A stretch of DNA of 5,226 nt from Planctomycetaceae bacterium (GCA_947474205.1 CANJIC010000160.1:1-5226); one strand, 5' to 3'. Shown: positions 1 through 5,114, numbered from the stretch's first letter. The notes: generated from the sequence alone by a model not told the origin. Numbers and translations: made by a program.

Positions 1-58
1 ACGGGCGCTCCTGCCTTGACGACAGCCGCGGTGCGGGGAATGGTCCCTGAGCCGCGAA

Positions 59-83
59 AAGAGTTCCGCGCGTGCGGGCTCTT
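59..83 (+). other. GC-rich hairpin, possible end of an upstream transcript
   Basis: AAGAG (59-63) pairs with CTCTT (79-83) and CCGC (66-69) pairs with GCGG (74-77). The loop is GCGT, and TT on one side faces a single G on the other. The shape resembles an intrinsic terminator, but the following bases (CGGTTCAGGTTGACTTTCT) do not form a T tract. I therefore call it a hairpin only. It may end an upstream gene outside the window. Confidence 0.35.
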
Positions 84-154
84 CGGTTCAGGTTGACTTT
101 CTCGGAGCACATTCACAAGCGACACATTCAACACAACTCAACAGACGCTTCTCA

Positions 155-172
155 CAATCCATACATGGATTG
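155..172. promoter_or_regulatory. 18-bp palindrome, possible operator
   Basis: CAATCCATACATGGATTG is an inverted repeat of two 8-base arms around a 2-base centre, with no mismatch in the arms. It lies 42 bases before the tRNA and its right end overlaps the possible -35 box TTGATC (170-175). A symmetric site at this position would suit a dimeric DNA-binding protein, or a short hairpin if it is transcribed. The symmetry is seen directly; the operator role is inferred. Confidence 0.4.
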
Positions 173-196
173 ATCCGAAATAAAATTCGATATCAT
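170..196 (+). promoter_or_regulatory. Candidate promoter for tRNA-Gln / glmU operon
   Basis: TTGATC (170-175) resembles a -35 box and TATCAT (191-196) a -10 box, but the 15-base spacer is shorter than the ideal 17. TAAAAT (181-186) is an alternative -10, one base from TATAAT, with no good -35 at the right distance. Either choice starts transcription about 10-20 bases before the tRNA at 214. The AT-rich setting makes a promoter here likely, but the exact boxes are uncertain. Confidence 0.35.
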
Positions 197-213
197 TGAA
201 ACAGAATTTATTT

Positions 214-284
214 TGGCCCGTGGTGTAACGGTAGCACAGGAGATTTTGGTTCTCCTTGTCCTAGTTCGAATCTAGGCGGGCCAA
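214..284 (+). tRNA. tRNA-Gln (anticodon UUG)
   Basis: The cloverleaf is complete. The 7-bp acceptor stem pairs TGGCCCG (214-220) with CGGGCCA (277-283), and A284 is the discriminator base. The D stem is GTG/CAC (223-225/235-237) with a GG-containing loop. The anticodon stem is GGAGA/TCTCC (239-243/251-255), and the loop TTTTGGT puts TTG at 246-248, which reads CAA and, by wobble, CAG. The T arm is CCTAG/CTAGG (260-264/272-276) with loop TTCGAAT. The U1-A72 acceptor pair is typical of tRNA-Gln. The 3' CCA is not encoded (A284 is followed by TT), so it must be added by nucleotidyltransferase. No terminator lies between this gene and glmU, 69 bases downstream. Confidence 0.97.
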
Positions 285-353
285 TTCTGATTACGCAAGA
301 GACAGCGTCCGCGTGAAAGCGTGTTGAGTGTCGCAGCAATTTCAAAGCACATC

Positions 354-1148
354 ATGAGCAACCACACCACGACCACATCACCAGACTCCGCGATTATTTT
401 GGCGGCGGGCAAAGGCACGCGCATGAACAGCGACTTGCCCAAGGTCATGCACGCGGTCGCTGGTGAACCCATGGTGAAGTGGGTTGTGCAAAGCGCGCGC
501 CAAGTTGGCGCCAAAGAAATTGTGCTGGTGGTTGGCCACCGCGCGGAAGTTGTGCAAGCCGCGTTCGCCAATGACAAGCCCGCGTGCCACTGCGTCATGC
601 AGTCGCCGCAACAGGGAACGGGCCACGCGGTTGATCAAGCGCGCTCGGTGTATGAACAAGGTTTGCTGGGCGAGAATGTCTTTGTGTTGTGCGGCGACGG
701 TCCGCTGATTCAAGCGCAAACACTGCGGAAATTGTGGCAAAAGCATAGCAGTGAAAACGCGGCCGCAAGCCTGGCCACCAGCATTGTGAAAGACGCAACC
801 GGCTACGGCCGCATTGAGCGCGATGGCGACGGAAAGTTTCTGCGCATTGTGGAGCAGAAGGACGCAACGCCCGCGCAACTGACGCTGAAAGAAATTAATC
901 CCAGCTACTACCTGTTCAATACCAAGGCGTTGTTTGAGGCGCTGAAACTTGTCACCAACAAGAACGCCAATGGCGAGTACTACATCACCGATGTCTTTGA
1001 ACTTCTGCTCAAGCGCGGCTTGCATATCGCCGTCATGAACGCGGTGCCTGAAGAAGAAGTGCTCAGCATTAACACTCCGGCTCAACTGGATGAAGTGGAC
1101 GGAATTCTGCGCGCGCGAAATCGCTTACCAATGGAAAGCACATCATGA
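354..1148 (+). CDS. glmU: UDP-GlcNAc pyrophosphorylase, GlmU uridyltransferase domain only
   Basis: This is a cytoplasmic nucleotidyltransferase of 264 residues that should join UTP and N-acetylglucosamine-1-phosphate to give UDP-GlcNAc for peptidoglycan or other envelope glycans. The nucleotide-binding loop LAAGKGTRM (16-24) is followed by SDLPK (26-30), with the usual catalytic Arg23 and Lys30. QQGTGHA (86-92), CGDGPL (113-118, metal-binding Asp115), GYGRI (150-154), VEQKDAT (166-172) and NGEYYITDV (206-214) all match GlmU, and Asn240 in LSINTPAQL fits the second metal ligand. E. coli GlmU is about 456 residues; the C-terminal left-handed beta-helix acetyltransferase domain is absent here. 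The stop overlaps the prs start by ATGA, so this looks like a natural short form, not a broken gene. The ATG at 354 was chosen over GTG at 321 because the shorter N-terminus fits the family and because the same 16-nt sequence surrounds the prs start. No clear Shine-Dalgarno sequence is seen. An uncharacterised sugar-nucleotide transferase remains possible. Confidence 0.88.
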   Translation: MSNHTTTTSPDSAIILAAGKGTRMNSDLPKVMHAVAGEPMVKWVVQSARQVGAKEIVLVVGHRAEVVQAAFANDKPACHCVMQSPQQGTGHAVDQARSVYEQGLLGENVFVLCGDGPLIQAQTLRKLWQKHSSENAAASLATSIVKDATGYGRIERDGDGKFLRIVEQKDATPAQLTLKEINPSYYLFNTKALFEALKLVTNKNANGEYYITDVFELLLKRGLHIAVMNAVPEEEVLSINTPAQLDEVDGILRARNRLPMESTS

Positions 1149-2128
1149 GCGTCAAAGACAAAGAAACGTTGAAGATATTTGCCGGCACCACTGGTTTGCA
1201 TTTGGCTAATGGCATTGTGAAATATCTTGAGTTGCAACTTGGCGCGGGCGAGACCAAAGTTTTTCCCGACGGTGAATTGCTGGTCAAGTTGGATGAGGAC
1301 GTGCGCGGGCGCGATTGCTTTGTGGTGCTTTCCACATGCAGTCCGGTGAACGCCAGCCTGATGGAACTGCTCATCTATATAGATTGCCTGCGCCGCGCCA
1401 GCGCCAACCGCATCACGGCGGTCATTCCTTATTTTGGATACGCCCGCCAAGACCGCAAGGACGAGGGCCGCGTGCCTATTACAGCCAAATTAGTGGCCAA
1501 TTTGATCACCACCGCCGGCGCCCACCGCGTGATGTGCGTTGACTTGCACGCCGCGCAAATTCAAGGTTTTTTCGATCTTCCCGTGGACCATCTCACGGCA
1601 AGCCCAGTGCTGCTTGACCACTTCCGCAAGGAGCTTCCTGGGTTCGTAAATCCAATTGTGTTGAGTCCAGATGTTGGCAACGCCAAAACCGCAAACATGT
1701 TTGCGGAGCATCTTGGAATTGACTTGGCCATTATTGAGAAGCGCCGACAGAGCGGAAGCGAAGTGAAAGTGAAAAATGTCATTGGTGAAGTGAAGGGTCG
1801 CTCCGTGATTATGTTTGACGACATGATCACCACCGCGGGCACCGTGGTCGAGGCCGCCAAAGTCGCGCGCGAGCGCGGCGCCACCAGCGTTCACTTGGCG
1901 TGCACGCATGCGGTCATGGTTGGTCAAGCCATCGAGCGCTTGGCCGCGCCGGAAATCACAAGCGTCACCGTGACGGACACCATTCCAATTGACAATCGCC
2001 TGCAACCCATCCGCCACAAATTGCGCGTGCTCACCGTGGCCAGCATGTTGGGCGAAGCCATCCACCGCATTCATCACAACCAAAGCGTGAGCGCGCTCTT
2101 TGGAAAATCTTTTGGGCCGGCGCGCTGA
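1145..2128 (+). CDS. prs: Ribose-phosphate pyrophosphokinase (PRPP synthetase)
   Basis: This cytoplasmic enzyme transfers pyrophosphate from ATP to ribose-5-phosphate to make PRPP for purine, pyrimidine, histidine, tryptophan and NAD synthesis. The 327 residues are close to the usual class I length of about 315. Landmarks in order are FPDGE (40-44), the flexible active-site loop YARQDRK (99-105), the PRPP synthetase signature around DLHAAQIQGFF (133-143), the ribose-phosphate loop DDMITTAGT (225-233) and the C-terminal SVSALF (314-319). The ribose-phosphate loop has Thr229 where many homologues have Asp (DDMIDT-). The start overlaps the glmU stop by ATGA, which implies coupled translation. 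GGAAAG at 1133-1138 is at best a weak ribosome binding site. The link with GlmU and L25 repeats the B. subtilis gcaD-prs-ctc order. Confidence 0.97.
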   Translation: MSVKDKETLKIFAGTTGLHLANGIVKYLELQLGAGETKVFPDGELLVKLDEDVRGRDCFVVLSTCSPVNASLMELLIYIDCLRRASANRITAVIPYFGYARQDRKDEGRVPITAKLVANLITTAGAHRVMCVDLHAAQIQGFFDLPVDHLTASPVLLDHFRKELPGFVNPIVLSPDVGNAKTANMFAEHLGIDLAIIEKRRQSGSEVKVKNVIGEVKGRSVIMFDDMITTAGTVVEAAKVARERGATSVHLACTHAVMVGQAIERLAAPEITSVTVTDTIPIDNRLQPIRHKLRVLTVASMLGEAIHRIHHNQSVSALFGKSFGPAR

Positions 2129-2191
2129 ACAAACTTTTTACTTTCAATTTCAACTTGTACCATTTCACTTTCTTTTATAGGAGATCTCACC

Positions 2192-2881
2192 ATGTCTAAG
2201 ACAACCCCGACACTGCAAGCCCAACCTCGTGAAAAATTGGGCACTCGTTACACCAAAAGACTGCGCGCAAGCGGCAAAATGCCAGCTATTTTGTATGGTC
2301 ACGGAAGCCAGCCCATGGCGCTGCAACTGGACGCCAAGCAAACCTTGCAATCGCTGCAACAAGGCGCCCACGTGTTGAACATCGCCCTTGAAGGCGGCAC
2401 CACGGAAACTTGCCTGGTGAAGGACCTGCAATTTGGTTGGCTGGGTGACAACGTCATTCACGTCGATCTTGCGCGCGTGAACTTGGATGAAATGGTGACC
2501 GTGAAAGTTCGCTTGAACTATTTCGGCCAACCAGAATCCGCCAAGCGTCCTGGCGCCGTGCTGACGCACGACGTGACCGAGCTTGAAGTGAGTTGCAAGG
2601 TGCGCGACATTCCAGAGGAAATCCGCATTGATCTGACAAACATGAAGGGCGACTTGCTGACTGTTGGCGAGTACAAACTTCCAACCGGCATCACCGCGGT
2701 CACCGATTCACATTCCGCCTACGCGCGCGTGATCATTGTGCAGGAAGAACTTGCGGCTGAAGCCACGGCTCCAACTGGAGTTGCTGAACCTGAAGTGTTG
2801 ACCGCCAAGAAGGACAAGGAAGGCGCCGAGGGCGCGGCACCAGCCAAGACGGCACCAACCAAGGAGGACAAGAAGGCGTAA
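2192..2881 (+). CDS. rplY: 50S ribosomal protein L25 / general stress protein CTC
   Basis: This long-form bL25 (TL5/CTC type, 229 residues) binds 5S rRNA in the large subunit. The N-terminal L25 domain covers about 5-92 and includes GTRYTKRLRASGKMPAILYG (17-36) and VKDLQFGWLGDNVIHVDLAR (76-95). The second, beta-rich TL5 domain covers about 100-188, with GAVLTHDVTELEVSC (121-135) and IPEEIRIDL (140-148). The last 40 residues are a low-complexity tail rich in Ala, Lys and Glu, a common and variable feature of this family. AGGAGA (2179-2184) lies 7 bases before the ATG, a clear ribosome binding site. The 63-base gap after prs is T-rich with no terminator, so the gene should share the prs transcript. 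In B. subtilis the homologue ctc is SigB-induced; no such promoter is evident here. Confidence 0.96.
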   Translation: MSKTTPTLQAQPREKLGTRYTKRLRASGKMPAILYGHGSQPMALQLDAKQTLQSLQQGAHVLNIALEGGTTETCLVKDLQFGWLGDNVIHVDLARVNLDEMVTVKVRLNYFGQPESAKRPGAVLTHDVTELEVSCKVRDIPEEIRIDLTNMKGDLLTVGEYKLPTGITAVTDSHSAYARVIIVQEELAAEATAPTGVAEPEVLTAKKDKEGAEGAAPAKTAPTKEDKKA

Positions 2882-2896
2882 GCCTGTTGCAATTCC

Positions 2897-3496
2897 ATGC
2901 GTCTTATTGTTGGTCTTGGAAATCCTGGAGCCGAGTACACCGCAACCCGCCACAACGCGGGCTTCGATGTGCTTGATCGATTGGCACGAAGGTTCACGAA
3001 TCCGCCGGCTTCGCCTGCGAAATCGCGTTTCACCGGATTGCTGCTTGAGGCCCAGATTGGAAGCGAACGTGTGCTTCTTCTGAAACCAACCACCTTCATG
3101 AATCTCAGCGGCGTCAGCGCGTTGGAGGCCATTCGCTTCCACAAACTTGACGCCACAAAAGATGTGTTGGTGATCGCGGACGACTTTGCGTTGCCTTGCG
3201 GAGCGATCCGCTTGCGTGGCCAAGGCAGCGATGGTGGACACAATGGACTCGCCGACATCACGCGTCGACTTGGCAGCGATCATTGGTCGCGTTTGCGAGT
3301 TGGCATTGATGCGCCGGGAAAAATTCCAACGGAGAATTATGTCCTTGGACATTTCACTGCGGAACAAAAGACTCGCATGGACGCGGGACTTGATGAGGCG
3401 GCAGAGGCCGCGGCATGTTGGGCCGAGCGCGGGCTTGAGCACGCCATGAATACTTTTAATCGCCGCGGCGCTGGAGCGACCGCGGGTGAGGCTTGA
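2897..3496 (+). CDS. pth: Peptidyl-tRNA hydrolase
   Basis: This cytoplasmic hydrolase cleaves the ester bond of peptidyl-tRNAs dropped by the ribosome, so the tRNA can be reused. Its 199 residues match the usual 185-200. The N-terminus carries LIVGLGNPGAEYTATRHNAG (3-22), with Asn9 and catalytic His19 (E. coli Asn10 and His20). KPTTFMNLSG (63-72) supplies Asn69, VIADDFALP (92-100) supplies Asp95 (E. coli Asp93), and GGHNGL (113-118) supplies Asn116. LRVGID (133-138) and YVLGHF (148-153) are also typical. The start lies 15 bases after the rplY stop and has no nearby Shine-Dalgarno sequence; AAGGAGG at 2861-2867 is inside rplY and too far away, so translation may depend on ribosomes finishing rplY. 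The rplY-pth pairing matches ctc-spoVC in B. subtilis. Confidence 0.97.
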   Translation: MRLIVGLGNPGAEYTATRHNAGFDVLDRLARRFTNPPASPAKSRFTGLLLEAQIGSERVLLLKPTTFMNLSGVSALEAIRFHKLDATKDVLVIADDFALPCGAIRLRGQGSDGGHNGLADITRRLGSDHWSRLRVGIDAPGKIPTENYVLGHFTAEQKTRMDAGLDEAAEAAACWAERGLEHAMNTFNRRGAGATAGEA

Positions 3497-3577
3497 CATC
3501 ACTCCGCTCAAGTACGTTCTTGATCGGGTTCAAATTTTGGTTCGACATTCACTACACATTTTCGAAAGGACACTGAT

Positions 3578-4021
3578 ATGGACGCAACACTGACAGCTGA
3601 ACGCACTCGCCCCTACGAAGGCATGTTTCTCTTTCCACAATCCGCCAGTTCTGATTTGCAGGGCTCCACCGATCTGGTCAAGGAAATCTTGACCCGCAAC
3701 GGCGCGGAAATTCTTTCCATGGCGAAATGGGACGAACGCAAGTTGGCCTACGACATCGCGGGCAACAAGCGCGGCCTCTACATTTTGGCCTTTTTCCGCA
3801 CCGTCAGCGACCGCCTGGCCTCCATCGAACGCGATTGCAACCTGAATGAAAAGTTGCTGCGCAGCATGGTGATTCGCGCGGATCATTTGACCGAGGAGCA
3901 GCTGAAGAACGCTGAATCCATGCAAAAAACCATGGACGAGAGCCGTTTGCGAGCCATGCCAGGCGATGAAGCTGGCATGCCTGAACGCGATGCGGACCGC
4001 GACATGGACCGCGACGCCTAA
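3578..4021 (+). CDS. rpsF: 30S ribosomal protein S6
   Basis: This small-subunit protein of 147 residues pairs with S18 on the central domain of 16S rRNA. The S6 fold runs from about 12 to 102: YEGMFLFP (13-20), WDERKLAYDI (51-60), KRGLYILAFF (64-73) and LNEKLLRSMVIRADH (89-103). There is an 11-residue N-terminal extension before the first strand. After 104 comes a charged helix and a tail ending in RDADRDMDRDA, encoded by a short GGACCGCGAC repeat. S6 tails vary in length and are often acidic; E. coli S6 is glutamylated there, but that is not predictable here. AAGGA (3566-3570) lies 7 bases before the ATG. The 81-base gap after pth has no terminator. I did not find a recognisable S6:S18 leader motif, and rpsR is absent from the window. 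Confidence 0.96.
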   Translation: MDATLTAERTRPYEGMFLFPQSASSDLQGSTDLVKEILTRNGAEILSMAKWDERKLAYDIAGNKRGLYILAFFRTVSDRLASIERDCNLNEKLLRSMVIRADHLTEEQLKNAESMQKTMDESRLRAMPGDEAGMPERDADRDMDRDA

Positions 4022-4039
4022 ACCGCGGCTAGGTTGCAT

Positions 4040-4062
4040 AATCCACCCGCAAGGGTTGGATT
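4040..4062 (+). other. Hairpin with GNRA tetraloop after rpsF
   Basis: AATCCACCC (4040-4048) pairs with GGGTTGGATT (4053-4062) over nine base pairs, with one bulged T and a GCAA loop. GCAA is a GNRA tetraloop, a stable RNA loop type often used for contacts. No T tract follows, so this is not a terminator by itself. AGGT (4031-4034) and ACCT (4078-4081) could close an outer stem around it. It lies just past the rpsF stop and could stabilise the mRNA 3' end or bind a protein. Confidence 0.5.
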
Positions 4063-4083
4063 GAATTGGGTTGGGTTACCTCA

Positions 4084-4106
4084 GGGCGCGATCATATTGC
4101 GCGCCT
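4084..4106 (+). other. GC-rich hairpin between rpsF and its terminator
   Basis: GGCGCG (4085-4090) pairs exactly with CGCGCC (4100-4105), and a G-T pair extends the stem outward. The loop is ATCATATTG. It is the second of three hairpins in a row between the rpsF stop and the terminator tract. Its role is unknown; protection of the 3' end from exonucleases is one possibility. Confidence 0.45.
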
Positions 4107-4123
4107 TCATACGTGTGCACATT

Positions 4124-4155
4124 CGGGCCACCCACTTGGGTGGCTCGATTTTTTT
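4124..4155 (+). terminator. Intrinsic terminator after rpsF
   Basis: CGGGCCACCC (4124-4133) pairs with GGGTGGCTCG (4138-4147) over ten base pairs, including one G-T pair, with loop ACTT. An A and seven T residues (4149-4155) follow. This is a textbook Rho-independent terminator. It should end the glmU/prs/rplY/pth/rpsF transcript and separates it from ssb, which then needs its own promoter. Confidence 0.9.
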
Positions 4156-4194
4156 ACTGACCTGAATTTATTTTCAAGAACTTCCGCCACAAAA

Positions 4195-4224
4195 TGAAAA
4201 GTTGGGGTGGCGCCGTTATAGAAT
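4195..4224 (+). promoter_or_regulatory. Candidate ssb promoter
   Basis: TAGAAT (4219-4224) is one base from the -10 consensus. TGAAAA (4195-4200), 18 bases upstream, is only a poor -35 match. Transcription would start near 4231, giving a leader of about 23 bases that still contains the ribosome binding site. CGCCAC (4185-4190) and GTGGCG (4207-4212) form an inverted repeat across the -35 zone and might be an operator. The terminator just upstream makes a promoter in this gap likely; these exact boxes are tentative. Confidence 0.4.
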
Positions 4225-4237
4225 GCATTCACGCAAC

Positions 4238-4244
4238 AAGGAGG
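4238..4244 (+). promoter_or_regulatory. Strong Shine-Dalgarno of ssb that fixes the start
   Basis: AAGGAGG sits 9 bases before the ATG at 4254. It decides between this start and the in-frame ATG at 4194, which would add 20 residues unlike any SSB and would place this site inside the coding region. A nearer ATG at 4249 is out of frame. Confidence 0.88.
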
Positions 4245-4253
4245 CGTAATGAC

Positions 4254-4703
4254 ATGGCTAATTTTAATAAAGTAATGTTGATGGGCAATCTCACTCGTGA
4301 CATCGAACTCAAGGTATTGCCGCAAGGCAATCAGACCGTGGGCAATTTCGGAATTGCAATGAACCGCAAGTTCAAGTCGGCGTCCGGCGAGGAGCGCGAA
4401 GAAGTGACCTTTGTGGATTGCGAAGCATGGGGCCGCACCGCGGAGATCATGAAGCAATATCTAACCAAGGGTCGACCTGTGTTCATCGAAGGTCGCCTGA
4501 AACTTGATCAATGGGAAGACAAGGAAGGCAAGAAGCAATCACGCTTGCGCGTGGTGGTGGAAAACTTCCAGTTCATCGGCGCGCCGGCTGGCGCTGGTGG
4601 CGGCAATGGTGGCGGTGGAAACGGTGGCGGCTACAGCAAGGGCTCAACCCAAGCGCCAAGCGAAAGCCACACCACAGTTCCAGACACCGACATTCCGTTC
4701 TAA
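4254..4703 (+). CDS. ssb: Single-stranded DNA-binding protein
   Basis: This protein coats and protects single-stranded DNA in replication, repair and recombination, and recruits partners through its C-terminal tip. It has 149 residues. The OB fold spans about 1-109, starting NKVMLMGNLTRDIEL (5-19), with EVTFVDCEAWGRTAE (50-64), the stacking-type Trp59, and GRPVFIEGRLKLDQWED (73-89). A Gly/Asn linker (about 112-126) follows, then a Ser/Thr-rich stretch. The tip reads PDTDIPF (143-149), the canonical acidic -DDDIPF type with a Thr in place of one Asp, so partner binding should be intact. The rpsF-ssb neighbourhood is widely conserved, but here a strong terminator lies between the two, so ssb is probably controlled separately. 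ATG 4254 is set by the AAGGAGG at 4238-4244. Confidence 0.97.
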   Translation: MANFNKVMLMGNLTRDIELKVLPQGNQTVGNFGIAMNRKFKSASGEEREEVTFVDCEAWGRTAEIMKQYLTKGRPVFIEGRLKLDQWEDKEGKKQSRLRVVVENFQFIGAPAGAGGGNGGGGNGGGYSKGSTQAPSESHTTVPDTDIPF

Positions 4704-4812
4704 GTTTTTCTAGAAGCACATTGCCTTTGGCACATATCGCTTGATGCGTGGAGTTGTTGTATGCCCTGCTTGAATGCGTTGACCCCGCTTCTTGCCTTGG
4801 CGTGACGCAACC

Positions 4813-4850
4813 CCATGCAGCAAAACTGCCATGCAGTTCATATTGCATGG
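4813..4850 (+). repeat. Overlapping, mutually exclusive hairpins
   Basis: CCATGCAG occurs twice (4813-4820 and 4829-4836), with its partner TGCATGG at 4844-4850. Either copy of CCATGCA can pair with TGCATGG over seven bases. Alternatively AACTGC (4824-4829) pairs with GCAGTT (4833-4838) around a CAT loop, which blocks the second copy. If transcribed, this RNA could adopt different folds. The pairing is seen directly; switching is inferred. Confidence 0.45.
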
Positions 4851-4869
4851 AAGCCACACTGTTGGTCGC

Positions 4870-4921
4870 GATATGGTTGCTCGCTTTGTTTGCTTGCTTT
4901 GTTTGCTTGCTTACTTTGCTT
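4870..4921. repeat. 13-bp GT-rich tandem repeat
   Basis: GCTTTGTTTGCTT is present in two exact adjacent copies (4883-4895 and 4896-4908). A third copy (4909-4921) differs at two bases, and a degenerate one upstream (4870-4882) matches 9 of 13. Such short tandem arrays change copy number by slippage. A 13-base unit is not a multiple of three, which argues against coding constraint. Confidence 0.8.
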
Positions 4922-4929
4922 GCTCGGTG

Positions 4930-5013
4930 CATCCACAGCGGGGCTTTGGTTTGTGATGTGCTAGTTTTGACCATTCACAGCGCGGCTTTGGCTTGTGATG
5001 TGGTTGTTTCGTG
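4930..5013. repeat. 42-bp imperfect tandem duplication
   Basis: Units 4930-4971 and 4972-5013 match at 34 of 42 positions. The first 31 bases carry only three differences (core ACAGCG-GGCTTTGG-TTGTGATGTG). It directly follows the 13-bp array, so this gap has grown or drifted by local duplication. The unit is 14 codons long, but I find no convincing coding frame. Confidence 0.8.
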
Positions 5014-5066
5014 CAGTGGCAGCCTGCAAGCCCGGGCTGTAAAAAATCAAGAGTTCAACTCTGTAC

Positions 5067-5091
5067 CCCCTTGTGAATCAAGGGGTTTTTT
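5067..5091 (+). terminator. Intrinsic terminator between ssb and rplI
   Basis: CCCCTTG (5067-5073) pairs with CAAGGGG (5079-5085), with loop TGAAT, followed by six T residues (5086-5091). It lies 363 bases beyond the ssb stop and about 100 bases before rplI. It either ends a long ssb transcript or a separate RNA, or acts as an attenuator for rplI. A 13-base near-palindrome (5050-5062) stands just before it. Confidence 0.87.
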
Positions 5092-5114
5092 GCCATACTT
5101 GGGCGCTCGCCGCA

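Larger units (their letters stand above)
1..213. other. Upstream non-coding region before tRNA-Gln
   Basis: I see no gene I can support here. One + frame is open from the window edge to a TGA at 94-96, giving about 31 residues with no recognisable motif. It could be the tail of an upstream gene, but nothing confirms this. Positions 27-56 can fold (27-31 with 52-56, and 36-38 with 45-47), followed by a second hairpin at 59-83. From about 105 to 155 the + strand is rich in A and C and holds CACATTCA twice (108-115 and 123-130). The last 40 bases before the tRNA are AT-rich, as expected for a promoter. Confidence 0.5.
4704..5066. other. Long ssb-rplI gap, upstream part: no supported gene
   Basis: No gene I can support lies between the ssb stop and the terminator at 5067-5091. 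The position is where rpsR (S18) sits in many bacteria, but I see no S18-like sequence in either direction. The + strand is rich in G and T, unlike the flanking genes. It contains overlapping hairpins (4813-4850), a 13-bp tandem repeat (4870-4921), a 42-bp tandem duplication (4930-5013), the palindrome AGCCCGGGCT (5029-5038) and AGAGTTCAACTCT (5050-5062). It may be a long ssb 3' untranslated region or an RNA gene of unknown kind. A GTG-started frame (4748-5131) is discussed under rejected items. Confidence 0.55.

Noticed and set aside
59..100. Hairpin at 59-83 as an intrinsic terminator
   Set aside because: No run of T residues follows the stem, so termination cannot be supported.
321..353. 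GTG start for glmU, 11 residues longer
   Set aside because: The extra residues do not resemble GlmU N-termini, there is no ribosome binding site, and the ATG at 354 shares its context exactly with the prs start.
378..1085. 235-residue antisense frame opposite glmU
   Set aside because: It mirrors a real gene with well-conserved motifs on the + strand and has no recognisable motif or start signal of its own.
354..1148. glmU as a frameshifted or truncated pseudogene
   Set aside because: The stop overlaps the prs start by ATGA and no beta-helix hexapeptide repeats follow in any frame, so this is an intact short form.
1490..2083. 197-residue antisense frame opposite prs
   Set aside because: It is a shadow of prs codon bias, with His/Asn/Gly-rich sequence and no family resemblance.
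2708..3511. 267-residue antisense frame opposite pth and the end of rplY
   Set aside because: It spans two genes on the opposite strand, has no motif, and pth is unambiguous on the + strand.
3493..3521. TTGACA at 3493-3498 as a promoter for rpsF
   Set aside because: The -35 match is perfect, but it overlaps the pth stop and there is no acceptable -10 box 16-18 bases downstream.
4194..4253. ssb start at ATG 4194, 20 residues longer
   Set aside because: The added residues are unlike any SSB, would bury the AAGGAGG site in the coding region, and would start upstream of the likely -10 box.
4573..4974. 133-residue antisense frame across the ssb end and the gap
   Set aside because: It overlaps the SSB linker and tip coding region, is low in complexity, and shows no S18 or other family motif.
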